DNA from: Arthrobacter sp. Soil763
Lineage (GTDB): Bacteria > Actinomycetota > Actinomycetes > Actinomycetales > Micrococcaceae
DNA: 64,000 nt
Assembly: GCF_001428365.1 (NCBI RefSeq)
Contig: NZ_LMSH01000002.1
Location: forward strand, 248,001-312,000
Direction: 5' to 3'
Positions 18,129-26,277 of the stretch are shown here, in pieces (positions within the stretch are counted from its first letter, which is position 1; each line of letters begins with the position of its first letter). The notes beneath the pieces are model-generated. The model did not search any database. It saw only the letters and a program-made list of their open reading frames with translations, and had not been told where the DNA came from. Made by a program: the position numbers and the translations under genes.

Positions 18129-18253
18129 ATGGGCATGCCCGGTCCTGCAACGGGGCTGTGGCTGGACCAAGATTGGGCATGCCCAATCCCGTGGCGCAGG
18201 GGTGGGCATAGAGCGTTATGCCCACCCCTCACGCCCAGCGATGGGCATGTCCG
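18129..18253. repeat. Cluster of GGGCATGCCC-type palindromes (element 1)
   Basis: Within 125 bp there are four related dyads: GGGCATGCCC (18131-18140), the perfect 18-bp palindrome GATTGGGCATGCCCAATC (18171-18188), GGGGTGGGCATA/TATGCCCACCCC around a six-base loop (18199-18228), and GATGGGCATGTCC (from 18239). The third unit recurs almost identically at 26488-26509. This looks like a dispersed intergenic repeat family. Confidence 0.7.
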
Positions 18254-18306
18254 GTGGGAGTCACAGCTTAGGAGCCTGCAAGGTCCACCACGTACCCTTG
18301 GGAAGT

Positions 18307-19632
18307 GTGAAGGTACTTGTCATCGGCCCCGGCGGCCGCGAACACGCCATTGTCCGATCCCTGCTCGCCGACCCGAACGTCTCGGAGGTCCACGCCGCCC
18401 CGGGCAATGCCGGTATCAGCAAGCTGGTCCCCACCCACGCCATCGACGCCAACGATCCCGACGCCGTCGCAGCGCTGGCGACCCGGCTCGCCGTCGACCT
18501 GGTCGTCGTCGGTCCGGAAGCGCCGCTGGCCGCAGGGGTCTCGGACGCGGTCCGTAAGGCCGGGATCCCGGTCTTCGGCCCCAGCAAGGCCGCCGCGCAG
18601 CTCGAAGCGTCCAAGGCCTTCGCCAAGGACATCATGGCCGAGGCCGGCGTCCCCACGGCCATGGCCCGCGTGGCCTCCACCCCCGAGGAAGCCGCGGACG
18701 CCCTCGATACCTTCGGTGCCCCCTACGTGGTCAAGGATGACGGGTTGGCCGCCGGCAAGGGCGTCGTCGTCACCCGCGACCGCGACGAGGCGCTGGCCCA
18801 CGCCCAGAGTTGCTTCGACGCCGGCGCTTCCGTGGTGATCGAGGAGTTCCTCGACGGCCCCGAGGTGTCGCTGTTCGTGCTCTGCGACGGCACCAACACC
18901 GTCGCACTTTCCCCCGCGCAGGATTTCAAGCGCATCTACGACAATGACGAGGGCCCCAACACCGGCGGCATGGGCGCCTACACCCCGCTGGACTGGGCGC
19001 CCGAGCATCTCGTGGACGAAGTGATCGAACGCGTCGCCCAGCCCACCGTGAACCAGATGGCCCACCGCGGCACCCCGTTCGTGGGCGTGCTGTTTGTCGG
19101 CCTGGCCCTGACGTCCCGCGGCACCCGCGTCATCGAGTTCAACGTCCGGTTCGGCGATCCGGAAACCCAGGCGGTCCTGGCGCGGCTCAGGACGCCGCTC
19201 GGCGGGCTGCTGATGGCCGCCGCCAAGGGCGAGCTGGACAAGGTCCAGCCGCTCCGCTGGTCCAAGGAATCGGCCGTCGCCGTCGTCGTCGCCGCCGAGA
19301 ACTACCCGGGCACGCCCCGCACCGGGGACCGCATCCGCGGGCTCAAGAAAGTAGAGGCGATCGAGGGCGTGCACGTCATCCACGCCGGCACCAGGCTCGA
19401 CGACGAGGGCAAGGTCGTCTCCGCCGGCGGCCGCGTCCTCGCCGTCGTCGCGCTCGGGGCGGACCTCGTCGAGGCCCGGGAACGGGCGTACGACGGCGTC
19501 GAACTGGTGCAGCTCGAGGGCAGCCAGTTCCGCACCGACATCGGAGGCAAGGCCGCCCGCGGCGAAATCAAGGTAACGGCGCCGGGGGCAGCTTCGGCTG
19601 TCGCCGCCGCGAAAGCGAAGGCCCAGGCATGA
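18307..19632 (+). CDS. purD: Phosphoribosylamine--glycine ligase (GAR synthetase)
   Basis: PurD catalyses the second step of de novo purine synthesis, ATP-dependent joining of glycine to phosphoribosylamine. The start KVLVIGPGGREHAIV follows GTG 18307. The N-terminal domain is followed by an ATP-grasp fold with KDDGLAAGKGVVV, EEFLDGPEVS and FNVRFGDPETQ (metal ligands). Length 441 residues is normal. A much longer frame upstream is an artefact of high GC. The purC start overlaps the purD stop (ATGA), so purD and purC are translationally coupled. Confidence 0.97.
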   Translation: MKVLVIGPGGREHAIVRSLLADPNVSEVHAAPGNAGISKLVPTHAIDANDPDAVAALATRLAVDLVVVGPEAPLAAGVSDAVRKAGIPVFGPSKAAAQLEASKAFAKDIMAEAGVPTAMARVASTPEEAADALDTFGAPYVVKDDGLAAGKGVVVTRDRDEALAHAQSCFDAGASVVIEEFLDGPEVSLFVLCDGTNTVALSPAQDFKRIYDNDEGPNTGGMGAYTPLDWAPEHLVDEVIERVAQPTVNQMAHRGTPFVGVLFVGLALTSRGTRVIEFNVRFGDPETQAVLARLRTPLGGLLMAAAKGELDKVQPLRWSKESAVAVVVAAENYPGTPRTGDRIRGLKKVEAIEGVHVIHAGTRLDDEGKVVSAGGRVLAVVALGADLVEARERAYDGVELVQLEGSQFRTDIGGKAARGEIKVTAPGAASAVAAAKAKAQA

Positions 19633-20576
19633 ACACCCCCGACTCCGCCGGCACCGCAGCCGGCCTGGCGACCGCGGCCCCTGAACTGCCGGGCTGGAAG
19701 CACGTTTACTCCGGGAAGGTCCGTGACCTCTACGTCCCCGCGGACAGCTCCATCACCGAACGCATCGGGCACGACTGTGTCCTGGTGGTGGCCAGCGACC
19801 GGATCAGCGCCTACGACCATGTGCTGGCCAGCGAGATCCCCGACAAGGGACGCATCCTCACCCAGCTGAGCCTGTGGTGGTTCGAGCAGCTCGGCGTCGA
19901 GCACCACGTCCTCGCCGCCACGGTCGACGGCGGCGTGCCCGCCGCGGTCGAGGGGCGCGCGATGATCTGCAAGAAGCTGGAGATGTTCCCGGTCGAGTGC
20001 ATCGCCCGCGGCTACCTGACCGGCTCCGGGCTTGTCGAATACCGGGAGTCCGGCACCGTCTGCGGCATTCCGCTGCCGGACGGGCTGGTGGACGGCTCAC
20101 GCCTCGCCGACGCCGTGTTCACGCCCTCGGCCAAGGCCGAGGTGGGGGAGCACGACGAGAACATCACGTACGACGCCGTCGTGGAGCTCGTGGGCGAGGA
20201 CATCGCGGGACGGCTGCGGGAGCTCACCCTGGACATTTACACCAAAGCCGAGGAGATCGCCCGCGGCCGCGGCATCATCCTGGCGGACACGAAGGTGGAG
20301 TTCGGGGTGGATCCGTCGACCGGCGTCATCACCCTCGGCGATGAGGTCCTGACGCCGGACTCCTCCCGGTTCTGGGACGCGGCCACGTATGAGCCCGGCA
20401 AGGCGCAGCCGTCCTACGACAAGCAGTACGTGCGGGACTGGCTGACCTCGGCCGAGTCCGGCTGGGACCGGTCCTCCGAAACGCCGCCGCCGGCGCTGCC
20501 CGCCGACGTCGTCGACCGCACCCGGAGCCGCTACGTCGAAGCGTACGAAAAGCTGACCGGCCGCACCTTCGCCTAG
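19629..20576 (+). CDS. purC: Phosphoribosylaminoimidazole-succinocarboxamide synthase (SAICAR synthetase)
   Basis: PurC joins aspartate to CAIR in purine synthesis. The 315-residue protein is the longer, eukaryote/actinobacterial-type form. Family blocks are YSGKVRDLY near residue 28, VVASDRISAYDHVL, PVECIARGYLTGSG and LADTKVEFGVD. Start ATG 19629 overlaps the purD stop. The final ~40 residues contain WDRSSETPPPALP followed by a helix, as in other actinobacterial PurC proteins. The next gene lies convergent, 55 bp further. Confidence 0.97.
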   Translation: MNTPDSAGTAAGLATAAPELPGWKHVYSGKVRDLYVPADSSITERIGHDCVLVVASDRISAYDHVLASEIPDKGRILTQLSLWWFEQLGVEHHVLAATVDGGVPAAVEGRAMICKKLEMFPVECIARGYLTGSGLVEYRESGTVCGIPLPDGLVDGSRLADAVFTPSAKAEVGEHDENITYDAVVELVGEDIAGRLRELTLDIYTKAEEIARGRGIILADTKVEFGVDPSTGVITLGDEVLTPDSSRFWDAATYEPGKAQPSYDKQYVRDWLTSAESGWDRSSETPPPALPADVVDRTRSRYVEAYEKLTGRTFA

Positions 20577-20600
20577 GTCCTGACCGCCGACGGCGGTGCC

Positions 20601-20655
20601 GGTTAGGTGCTGCTGCCGGCGGTGTGGTCGGCTAGGTGCTGCTGCCGGCGGCAGC
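20601..20655. repeat. Tandem duplication at the 3' end of the HTH-TPR gene
   Basis: The string GGTTAGGTGCTGCTGCCGGC (from 20601) recurs 30 bp later with one change as GGCTAGGTGCTGCTGCCGGC (from 20631). The second copy contains the stop codon of the regulator on the minus strand (complement of CTA), and the first is a remnant copy of the same gene end. It looks like a short slipped-strand duplication. Confidence 0.5.
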
Positions 20656-21900
20656 AGCGGCGCGGCGCTGGGCCAGGCGGATCTCCAGCACGGCGTCCAT
20701 CGCCTGCTGGACCCGGTCCGAGGCCCCGGCGGCGCTGAATTCCTTTTGCGCCTCATCGAGGAAGACGAGGGCTTCGTCGGCCTCACCGGCGGCCTTGAGC
20801 GCCTTGCCAAGCAGGAGTGAGACTTCCCCGGCCGTGTGCTTGGCGAGGACCTCGCGCTCGGCGTGGATTTCGCGCAGCTTCTGCACCGCACCCACGATGT
20901 CGCCGGTCAGGTAAAGCCAGCGCGCCCGGATGAAGGCCACCTCGAGGCGGTCGGTCTTGTTGCCGCCGACGATCGAGAGGGCCAGCTCGGCCCGTTCGAT
21001 GGCGGACAGGGTCTCCGGCTCAACGATGCCGGAGGACAGGCGCACGGCGGCGGAAGCCTTGTTGAAGCGGGCCCACAGGTCGATGTCGTTTGCGGGGGAG
21101 AGCAGCGTGGCGGCCTTCTCGTGATGCTTGATGCCTTCGGCGTAGTCGTGCCGCATGAAGGCCACGTTGCCCACCACCCAGGCCACCTCGCCGGCGAGCT
21201 GGGAGTTGGCCTGGCCCTCCATCTGCTCATTCATCTCCTGGCAGTACTGCCAGGCCTCGTCCAGCCGGCCGCTCTCGGCCAGGGCGCCGATCAGCGCCCG
21301 GAGCGCGCCGATGATCAGGGTGGAGCCCTTCGGGAGCTGGGAGCACAGCCGCACGGCCTCCTGGGCGTTCTCCACCGCCGTCGTCAGTTGGCCCTGGCCC
21401 TGCGCCGCCGCGGCGAGCATCTGCCGCGCGCGGACGCCCAGCCCGGCGGACTCGGCCGCCATCGGGTGGTCCAGCAGCCGCTGCACGATGGTCCGGCAGT
21501 CGTCCCACCGGCCCTGCTTGATCAGGCACTCGGCCTGCATGTAGGTCATGTTCCACCACGCGCTGGTGTTCTTGGCCTCCAACGCGATCTGGGCGGCATT
21601 GGCGGCGTGGCTGGCTGCCAGCGGATAGTCGCGGAGGTCCCAGGCCTGGCGTGCGTACAGTCCGGCGAGCACGTATTCCGCGTCGCTGACCGAGACGGGC
21701 TGGCTCCAGGCTTCGAGCGCCTTAGGCGCGAGTTCCAGGCGGCGGGCCAGTTCCTCGATCACGTCGGCCGTCGGTTCGCGGCGTCCGGTTTCGAGCAGGG
21801 AGATGTAACTGGGGGAGTACAGGTCCCTCCCCAGCTCCGCCTGCGTCAGCCCACGCTCCAGCCGTTCCGCGCGGAGTTTCTCCCCGAATCCGTTCCCCAC
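20632..21900 (-). CDS. XRE-family HTH regulator with TPR domain (RRNPP-like candidate peptide receptor)
   Basis: The 422-residue protein starts with a Cro/C1-type HTH (GEKLRAERLERGLTQAELG then SPSYISLLETGRREPT, about residues 6-55). From about residue 75 to 410 it consists of paired helices of TPR type (for example LIGALAESGRLDEAWQYC, MRHDYAEGIKHHEKAATLL and LGKALKAAGEADEALVFLDEA). This HTH-plus-TPR layout is that of RRNPP quorum-sensing receptors (PlcR, PrgX, Rgg, AimR), which bind short imported peptides. GTG 21900 has GAGG eight bases upstream and was preferred to GTG 21909. It is divergent from a repeat-peptide precursor gene 128 bp away. That pairing is the reason for the receptor proposal; binding is not shown by sequence. 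Confidence 0.85.
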   Translation of the reverse strand: MGNGFGEKLRAERLERGLTQAELGRDLYSPSYISLLETGRREPTADVIEELARRLELAPKALEAWSQPVSVSDAEYVLAGLYARQAWDLRDYPLAASHAANAAQIALEAKNTSAWWNMTYMQAECLIKQGRWDDCRTIVQRLLDHPMAAESAGLGVRARQMLAAAAQGQGQLTTAVENAQEAVRLCSQLPKGSTLIIGALRALIGALAESGRLDEAWQYCQEMNEQMEGQANSQLAGEVAWVVGNVAFMRHDYAEGIKHHEKAATLLSPANDIDLWARFNKASAAVRLSSGIVEPETLSAIERAELALSIVGGNKTDRLEVAFIRARWLYLTGDIVGAVQKLREIHAEREVLAKHTAGEVSLLLGKALKAAGEADEALVFLDEAQKEFSAAGASDRVQQAMDAVLEIRLAQRRAAAAAGSST

Positions 21901-21939
21901 GGATACCACCTCATTCCGGACACTTCTTATACTAAATGC

Positions 21940-21979
21940 TTGACAGTCTCTGTGGAAGAAATTTTACAATGTATGTCAA
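21940..21979. promoter_or_regulatory. Promoter/operator region between HTH-TPR gene and peptide gene
   Basis: For the peptide gene, TTGACA (21940-21945) and TACAAT (21965-21970) form a near-consensus promoter with an unusually long 19-bp spacer. The -35 hexamer has an inverse copy TGTCAA at 21974-21979 just beyond the -10, giving a 40-bp dyad spanning the promoter. The region is AT-rich compared with its surroundings. TATAAG on the minus strand (about 21924-21929) may serve the regulator gene. An activator bound here would fit the long spacer. Confidence 0.55.
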
Positions 21980-22028
21980 CAAGGGCAGTACTGACTTGGT
22001 AACGACTCCGACTCGAATGAGGACCTCT

Positions 22029-22247
22029 ATGTTGAAGAAGATTGCAGCCGGCGTAGCCCTGGCGGGTGCCCTGGCTTTCTCCGCAGCGGCTCCGGCCGTT
22101 CTGTCCGCAGGTTCCATCGCCGACACCAGCAACGTTACCGCCGTGGGCAACTGGCCCGACCCCATGCGGGTCGCTTCGGCCGTGGGTAACTGGCCTGACC
22201 CGATGACCTACTCCACCAACGTCGGCAACTGGCCCGACCCGATGTAA
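22029..22247 (+). CDS. Exported peptide precursor with three VGNWPDPM repeats (candidate pheromone)
   Basis: I do not recognise this 72-residue protein. ATG 22029 is preceded by GAGGA at 22019-22023; an in-frame ATG at 22017 has no such site. Residues 1-30 form a Sec signal peptide: LKK, hydrophobic core IAAGVALAGALAFSAAAPAVL, and Ala-x-Ala-like cleavage sites. The mature part is a short linker and three identical octapeptides VGNWPDPM separated by five-residue variable spacers RVASA and TYSTN. The last octapeptide ends at the stop codon. Position next to a divergent HTH-TPR regulator, export signal, and repeated short C-terminal peptides all resemble a multi-copy pheromone precursor. Structural or antimicrobial roles cannot be excluded. 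Confidence 0.8.
   Translation: MLKKIAAGVALAGALAFSAAAPAVLSAGSIADTSNVTAVGNWPDPMRVASAVGNWPDPMTYSTNVGNWPDPM
22143..22244 (+). repeat. Three 24-bp in-frame repeats with 39-bp period encoding VGNWPDPM
   Basis: Copies lie at 22143-22166, 22182-22205 and 22221-22244. The DNA copies differ only at third codon positions (GTG/GTC, GGC/GGT, CCC/CCT, CCC/CCG), while the eight encoded residues are identical. The 15-bp spacers between copies are unrelated in sequence but equal in length. Confidence 0.95.
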
Positions 22248-22259
22248 GCAGCTAACGGA

Positions 22260-22299
22260 ACAGCCCCGGACGCGTCTGACGCGGCCGGGGCTGTTTTTT
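22260..22299 (+). terminator. Rho-independent terminator after the peptide gene
   Basis: ACAGCCCCGG (22260-22269) pairs with CCGGGGCTGT (22285-22294), with a further GCG-containing loop, and is followed by a run of T to 22299. It is 12 bp past the peptide stop codon, so the peptide gene is a short monocistronic transcript. Confidence 0.9.
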
Positions 22300-22365
22300 G
22301 TGCCGGTGACGGCGGGGGCGGCGGCGGGTGCGCGGCCGGGCTGCTGCGGGGGCCTCACGCCGCGG

Positions 22366-22405
22366 AAACAAAAGAGGGCCCTTCGTATGAAGGGCCCTCC
22401 TTTTT
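22366..22405 (-). terminator. Bidirectional terminator downstream of tRNA-Pro
   Basis: GAGGGCCCTTC (22374-22384) pairs with GAAGGGCCCTC (22389-22399) around GTAT. On the minus strand it is followed by TTTTGTTT, terminating tRNA-Pro. On the plus strand TTTTT at 22401-22405 could back up the peptide gene terminator. The remaining bases between 22300 and 22365 show nothing else. Confidence 0.85.
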
Positions 22406-22408
22406 GAC

Positions 22409-22485
22409 TGGTCGGGATGACAGGATTTGAACCTGCGACCTCGTCGTCCCGAACGACGCGCGCTACCAAGCTGCGCCACATCCCG
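22409..22485 (-). tRNA. tRNA-Pro (anticodon CGG), CCA encoded
   Basis: Reading the minus strand, acceptor CGGGATG pairs with CATCCCG. The D-arm is GCGCAGCTTGGTAGCGC. The anticodon stem GTCGT/ACGAC encloses loop TTCGGGA, giving anticodon CGG for codon CCG. The T-arm is CAGG-TTCAAAT-CCTG, and the gene ends with A and encoded CCA. A terminator follows immediately. Confidence 0.95.
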
Positions 22486-22600
22486 ATCCGTTACTTCAAA
22501 AGCAACTTCACAAGAGTATCCGATTCCGGCCCCGGATGCGAAATCGGGCCCCGTCCCGGACGGCGCCGCCCGGGTTTCCGGGTCCGGGCGGCGCCGCGGC

Positions 22601-24463
22601 TCAGACCAGGGAGTCCTTCCACGCCCCGTGCAGCTTCGCGAACCGGCCCCCGCCGCCGATCAGCTCGGCCGGGGTGCCGTCCTCGACGACGCGGCCGTCG
22701 TGGACCACGAGCACCCGGTCCGCGGTTTCAACGGTGGAGAGCCGGTGCGCGATGATCAGCGCCGTGCGTCCGGCGGGACCGGCGCCGTCGCCTGCGCCGC
22801 CAGCGCCTCCGGCCCCACCGCCGCGCAGCAGGCTCGCCAGCCCGGCCTGCACCATGCGCTCGGACGGGATGTCCAGGGACGACGTCGCCTCATCGAGGAT
22901 CAGGACGGCGGGCCGGGCCAGGAACGCCCGGGCGAAGCTGATCAGCTGGCGCTGCCCGGCGGACACCCGGCCGCCGCGTTTGTTCACGTCGGTGTCGTAG
23001 CCCTCTGGGAGCGCCATGATGAACTCATGGGCGCCCACGGCTGCGGCCGCCTCCTCGATCTCCTCGCGGGAGGCCTCGGGGCGGCCCAAGGCGATATTGT
23101 CCGCGACCGAGCCGCTGAACAGGAACGCTTCCTGGGTCACCATGACGACGTTGCGGCGCAGGTCCGCCGTCGTGAGTTGCCGCAGGTCCACGCCGTCGAG
23201 CGTGAGCGAGCCGGACGAGACGTCGTAGAAGCGGGCAATCAGCTTGGCCAGCGTGGACTTTCCGGCGCCGGTCTGGCCCACCAGCGCGACGGTCTGGCCG
23301 GCCGGGATGTGCAGGTCCATGGCCGGGATGATGACCGGGCCGTCGCCGTAGCGGAACTCGACGTTCTCGAAATCGATGCGCCCCTGCGCCGCGGGCAGCG
23401 CCACGGGATTTTTCGGTGGCCGGACGGTGGGCACCTCCTCCAGTAGCCCGGAGACCTTCTCCAGCGCAGCCTGCGCGCTCTGGAAGGAGTTGTAGAACAT
23501 GGCCATCTGGTCCACCGGCTGGAAGAACCGCTTGGCGGAAAGGATCAGGGCCAGCAGCACACCAACGGCGAGGTCGCCGGAGAGGACCCGGAAGCCGCCG
23601 GTGAGCAGCACGACCGCGACGCACACGTTCCCGATCAGCACCAGGCCGGGCTGGAAGACGCCGTTGAGGTTGATCGAGCGGACGGTGACCTTCCGGTAGT
23701 CCTCGGCCAGTTCGGCGTAGCGGCGGGCGTTCTGGGGTTCCTTGCGGAAGGCCTTGACCGCGCGGATGCCGGTCATGGTCTCGACGAAGTGGACGATCAG
23801 CCGGGCGGAGACGACGCGGGATTCCCGGAACGCGATCTGGGAGTGTTTCTGGTACCAGCGGGAAAGGAACCACATCGGGACGCCGGCGGCCAGCACCAGC
23901 AGCCCGCTGCGCCAGTCGAGGGCGAAGACGGTCACGGCCGTGAAGACCATGAACAGCAGGCCCGATGCCAGCGAGCTGACCCCGGAGTCGAGGAGTTCAC
24001 GCAGGGCCTCGAGGTCCGAGGTCTGCCGGGCGATGATGCGGCCGGAGGTGTACTTCTCGTGGAATTCCAGGCTCAGCCGCTGGGTCTGGCGGAAAACCCG
24101 GACGCGCAGGTCCAGCAGCATGGCCTGGCTCAACCGCGCGGTGGAGGTCACGTACAGGGCGGTGAGCCATGCCGTCGCGACCGCCGCGGCAAGGTAGGCG
24201 GCGCCGGCCAGCACCAGCGGGAGGTTGTCACCGGCGCGCAGGGCCGGCAGGGCGTGGTCGATGCCGAAGGCGATCAGGGCGGGCCCGGCCACGCGCGCGG
24301 CCTGGGAGAGGACGACGGCGGCAATCGTCAGCCAGAACCGCAGCCGGACCGGGCGGATCAGCGACCCGAGCAGGGCCAGGGAGCGGCGCCGGACGGCCTT
24401 GCTCTCGGCCTTGGACAGGTGCGCGTTGTCCTCGTTGGCGGTGCCGAAGGTGGCGGTGGTCAT
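22601..24463 (-). CDS. ABC exporter half-transporter, subunit 2 (permease-ATPase fusion)
   Basis: The 620-residue protein has six transmembrane helices (about 25-330) followed by an ATP-binding domain. Walker A is GQTGAGKST near residue 400, Walker [12 protein letters not shown] near 525 with the catalytic Glu intact. The signature is VSAGQRQ in place of LSGGQ. A Gly/Ala-rich insertion ([19 protein letters not shown]) sits near residue 560. Its ATG overlaps the stop of the upstream exporter gene (24460-24463), so both are made together as a heterodimer. The class exports drugs, lipids or peptides; the substrate is unknown. No peptidase domain is present. Confidence 0.9.
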   Translation of the reverse strand: MTTATFGTANEDNAHLSKAESKAVRRRSLALLGSLIRPVRLRFWLTIAAVVLSQAARVAGPALIAFGIDHALPALRAGDNLPLVLAGAAYLAAAVATAWLTALYVTSTARLSQAMLLDLRVRVFRQTQRLSLEFHEKYTSGRIIARQTSDLEALRELLDSGVSSLASGLLFMVFTAVTVFALDWRSGLLVLAAGVPMWFLSRWYQKHSQIAFRESRVVSARLIVHFVETMTGIRAVKAFRKEPQNARRYAELAEDYRKVTVRSINLNGVFQPGLVLIGNVCVAVVLLTGGFRVLSGDLAVGVLLALILSAKRFFQPVDQMAMFYNSFQSAQAALEKVSGLLEEVPTVRPPKNPVALPAAQGRIDFENVEFRYGDGPVIIPAMDLHIPAGQTVALVGQTGAGKSTLAKLIARFYDVSSGSLTLDGVDLRQLTTADLRRNVVMVTQEAFLFSGSVADNIALGRPEASREEIEEAAAAVGAHEFIMALPEGYDTDVNKRGGRVSAGQRQLISFARAFLARPAVLILDEATSSLDIPSERMVQAGLASLLRGGGAGGAGGAGDGAGPAGRTALIIAHRLSTVETADRVLVVHDGRVVEDGTPAELIGGGGRFAKLHGAWKDSLV

Positions 24464-26277
24464 CGGGACAGCTCCTCGGCCTCGAGCGCGGACAATTCGG
24501 AGTCGAGGTCCCGGGGTTCCGGGTCCAGGCTGGCGATGACGTAACGGTAGTGGCTGTTCTCGGCGAGCAGTTCCGTGTGGGTGCCGACGGCGGCAATCCG
24601 GCCGTCCTCAAGCAGCGCCACCCGGTCCGCCAGGGCCACGGTGGAGGGCCGGTGGGCGACGATCAGGGTGGTGGTGTCGGTGAGCACCTCGCGCAGCCGG
24701 GCCTCCACCAGTTCCTCGGTGTTGACGTCCAGCGCGGAGAGCGGATCGTCCAGGACCAGCACCTTCGGCCCGGCGGCAACCGCGCGGGCCAGGGCAATGC
24801 GCTGCCGCTGGCCGCCGGACAGGCTCAGCCCCTCCTCTCCGATCAGGGTGTCCAGGCCTTCGGGCAGGGAGTTGGCGAAGTGGGCCTGGGCGGTGTCCAG
24901 CGCCTCGGCCAGGATCTGTTCCCGCCGTTCCGCCGGTTCGTCCGCCCGGACGCCGAGGAGCACGTTGTCCCGGACGGAGCTGGAGAACAAGGTGGTGTCC
25001 TCGAAGGCCACGGCCACGATGGCGCGCAGGTCCTCCACGCTGAACTCCCGCAGGTCCACGCCGTCGATCGTGACCGAACCGGCCGTGACGTCGAACAGGC
25101 GGGGGACCAGTTGCAGCAGGGCGCTCTTGCCGCTGCCGGTGATCCCCACCAGGGCCATGGTCTCGCCCGGCCGGATGTCCAGGCAGATGTTCTTGAGGAT
25201 CGGCTTGTCCGGGGCGTCCTCGAACGCGAAGGTGGCGTTGTGGAAGGACAGGGCGCCCCTAAGCTCGGCGGGGCGGCGGGGCTGCTCGGGGTTGGTGATG
25301 GTGTTGACCGACTCCATGACCTCGAAGTGCCGGTCGACGGCGGACTTGGCGGTCAGTGCCATGGCCAGCAGCATGCCGCAGAATTCCACCGGCGCCGCGA
25401 TCACGGCGGCCGTGGCGAAGAAGGCGACGAGCGAGCCGATGCTCAGTTGCCCGGCGGCGGCCAGCATGACGCCGACGACGAGCCCGGCGCCGAGGGCGAG
25501 CTCGGGCAGCAGTGTGACGACGAGGCTGAAGGTGGCCAGGTGCTTGGCCTTGGCGATCTCGGTCTGGCGCAGCTCCTCGGCCTGTTCGTTGAAGTTCTCC
25601 AGGGCCTCGCGGCTGCGCCCGAAGGCCTTGAGCACGCGGATGCCGTGCACGGATTCCTCGACCGTGGTGGCGAGGTCCCCTGCCTGGTCCTGGCTGCGCC
25701 GTGCAACTTTGCTGAAGCGGGTCCGGAAGCGGTACCCGTAGACCATGATCGGCACCGCGGCGGCCAGAAAGATCAATGCCAGCTGCCAGCTCATGGCGAA
25801 CATGACGACGACGCCGATAACCACGGTCAGGGTGGTCACCACGAGCATGATGGCGCCGAATGCCATCCAGCGGCGAAGGAAGTTCAGGTCCGTCATGGCC
25901 CGGGAGAGCAGCTGCCCGGACCCCCAGCGGTCGTGGAAGGACACCGTCAGGTCCTGCAGGTGGTTGTACAGCGACACCCGCATCCGGGTCTCCACGGTGG
26001 TGGCTGGGTTGATGACGAACTGGCGGCGCAGGGCCACAAGCCCCGCCTCGGCAATGCCCAGTCCCAGGATCACGGCCGATGCGATCCAGACGGCCTGGCT
26101 GCTTCCGCCGGGCGTCAGCCAGTCATTGATGAGGACCCGCAGTACCTGGGGGATGGCCAGTGCGACGATGCTGGCCAGCAGGGCACTGATCAGGCCGAGG
26201 ACCAGCCGGGGCATGATCGGCCTGACATGTGGATAGAGACGGCGGATTGACGTGAAAAACGGGGTCTGCTTGGCCAT
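24460..26277 (-). CDS. ABC exporter half-transporter, subunit 1 (degenerate ATPase site)
   Basis: The 605-residue partner has the same layout: six transmembrane helices, then an ATPase domain with Walker [10 protein letters not shown] near residue 375 and a full signature LSGGQRQR near 484. Its Walker B is [12 protein letters not shown], so the catalytic Glu is replaced by Asp. With the partner's degenerate signature, this gives one active and one degenerate nucleotide site, as in heterodimeric exporters of the TM287/288 and BmrC/BmrD type. The upstream gap holds two direct copies of GCAACTG-like sequence, possibly an operator. Confidence 0.9.
   Translation of the reverse strand: MAKQTPFFTSIRRLYPHVRPIMPRLVLGLISALLASIVALAIPQVLRVLINDWLTPGGSSQAVWIASAVILGLGIAEAGLVALRRQFVINPATTVETRMRVSLYNHLQDLTVSFHDRWGSGQLLSRAMTDLNFLRRWMAFGAIMLVVTTLTVVIGVVVMFAMSWQLALIFLAAAVPIMVYGYRFRTRFSKVARRSQDQAGDLATTVEESVHGIRVLKAFGRSREALENFNEQAEELRQTEIAKAKHLATFSLVVTLLPELALGAGLVVGVMLAAAGQLSIGSLVAFFATAAVIAAPVEFCGMLLAMALTAKSAVDRHFEVMESVNTITNPEQPRRPAELRGALSFHNATFAFEDAPDKPILKNICLDIRPGETMALVGITGSGKSALLQLVPRLFDVTAGSVTIDGVDLREFSVEDLRAIVAVAFEDTTLFSSSVRDNVLLGVRADEPAERREQILAEALDTAQAHFANSLPEGLDTLIGEEGLSLSGGQRQRIALARAVAAGPKVLVLDDPLSALDVNTEELVEARLREVLTDTTTLIVAHRPSTVALADRVALLEDGRIAAVGTHTELLAENSHYRYVIASLDPEPRDLDSELSALEAEELSR

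Noticed and set aside
18129..18253. Palindrome cluster as a replication origin or attachment site
   Set aside because: No DnaA boxes, integrase or tRNA are nearby, and a second copy exists at 26460-26540, which points to a dispersed repeat.
17305..18306. N-terminal extension of PurD
   Set aside because: It runs antisense through the molybdoenzyme gene and the repeat cluster; PurD homology begins at 18307.
22143..22244. Repeat array as a CRISPR or tandem-repeat artefact
   Set aside because: The repeats are in frame, differ only at synonymous sites and lie within a gene with signal peptide, ribosome binding site and terminator.
24169..26250. 693-codon open frame on the plus strand
   Set aside because: Antisense to the ABC exporter gene with clear Walker motifs; a His/Gly/Gln-rich shadow frame.
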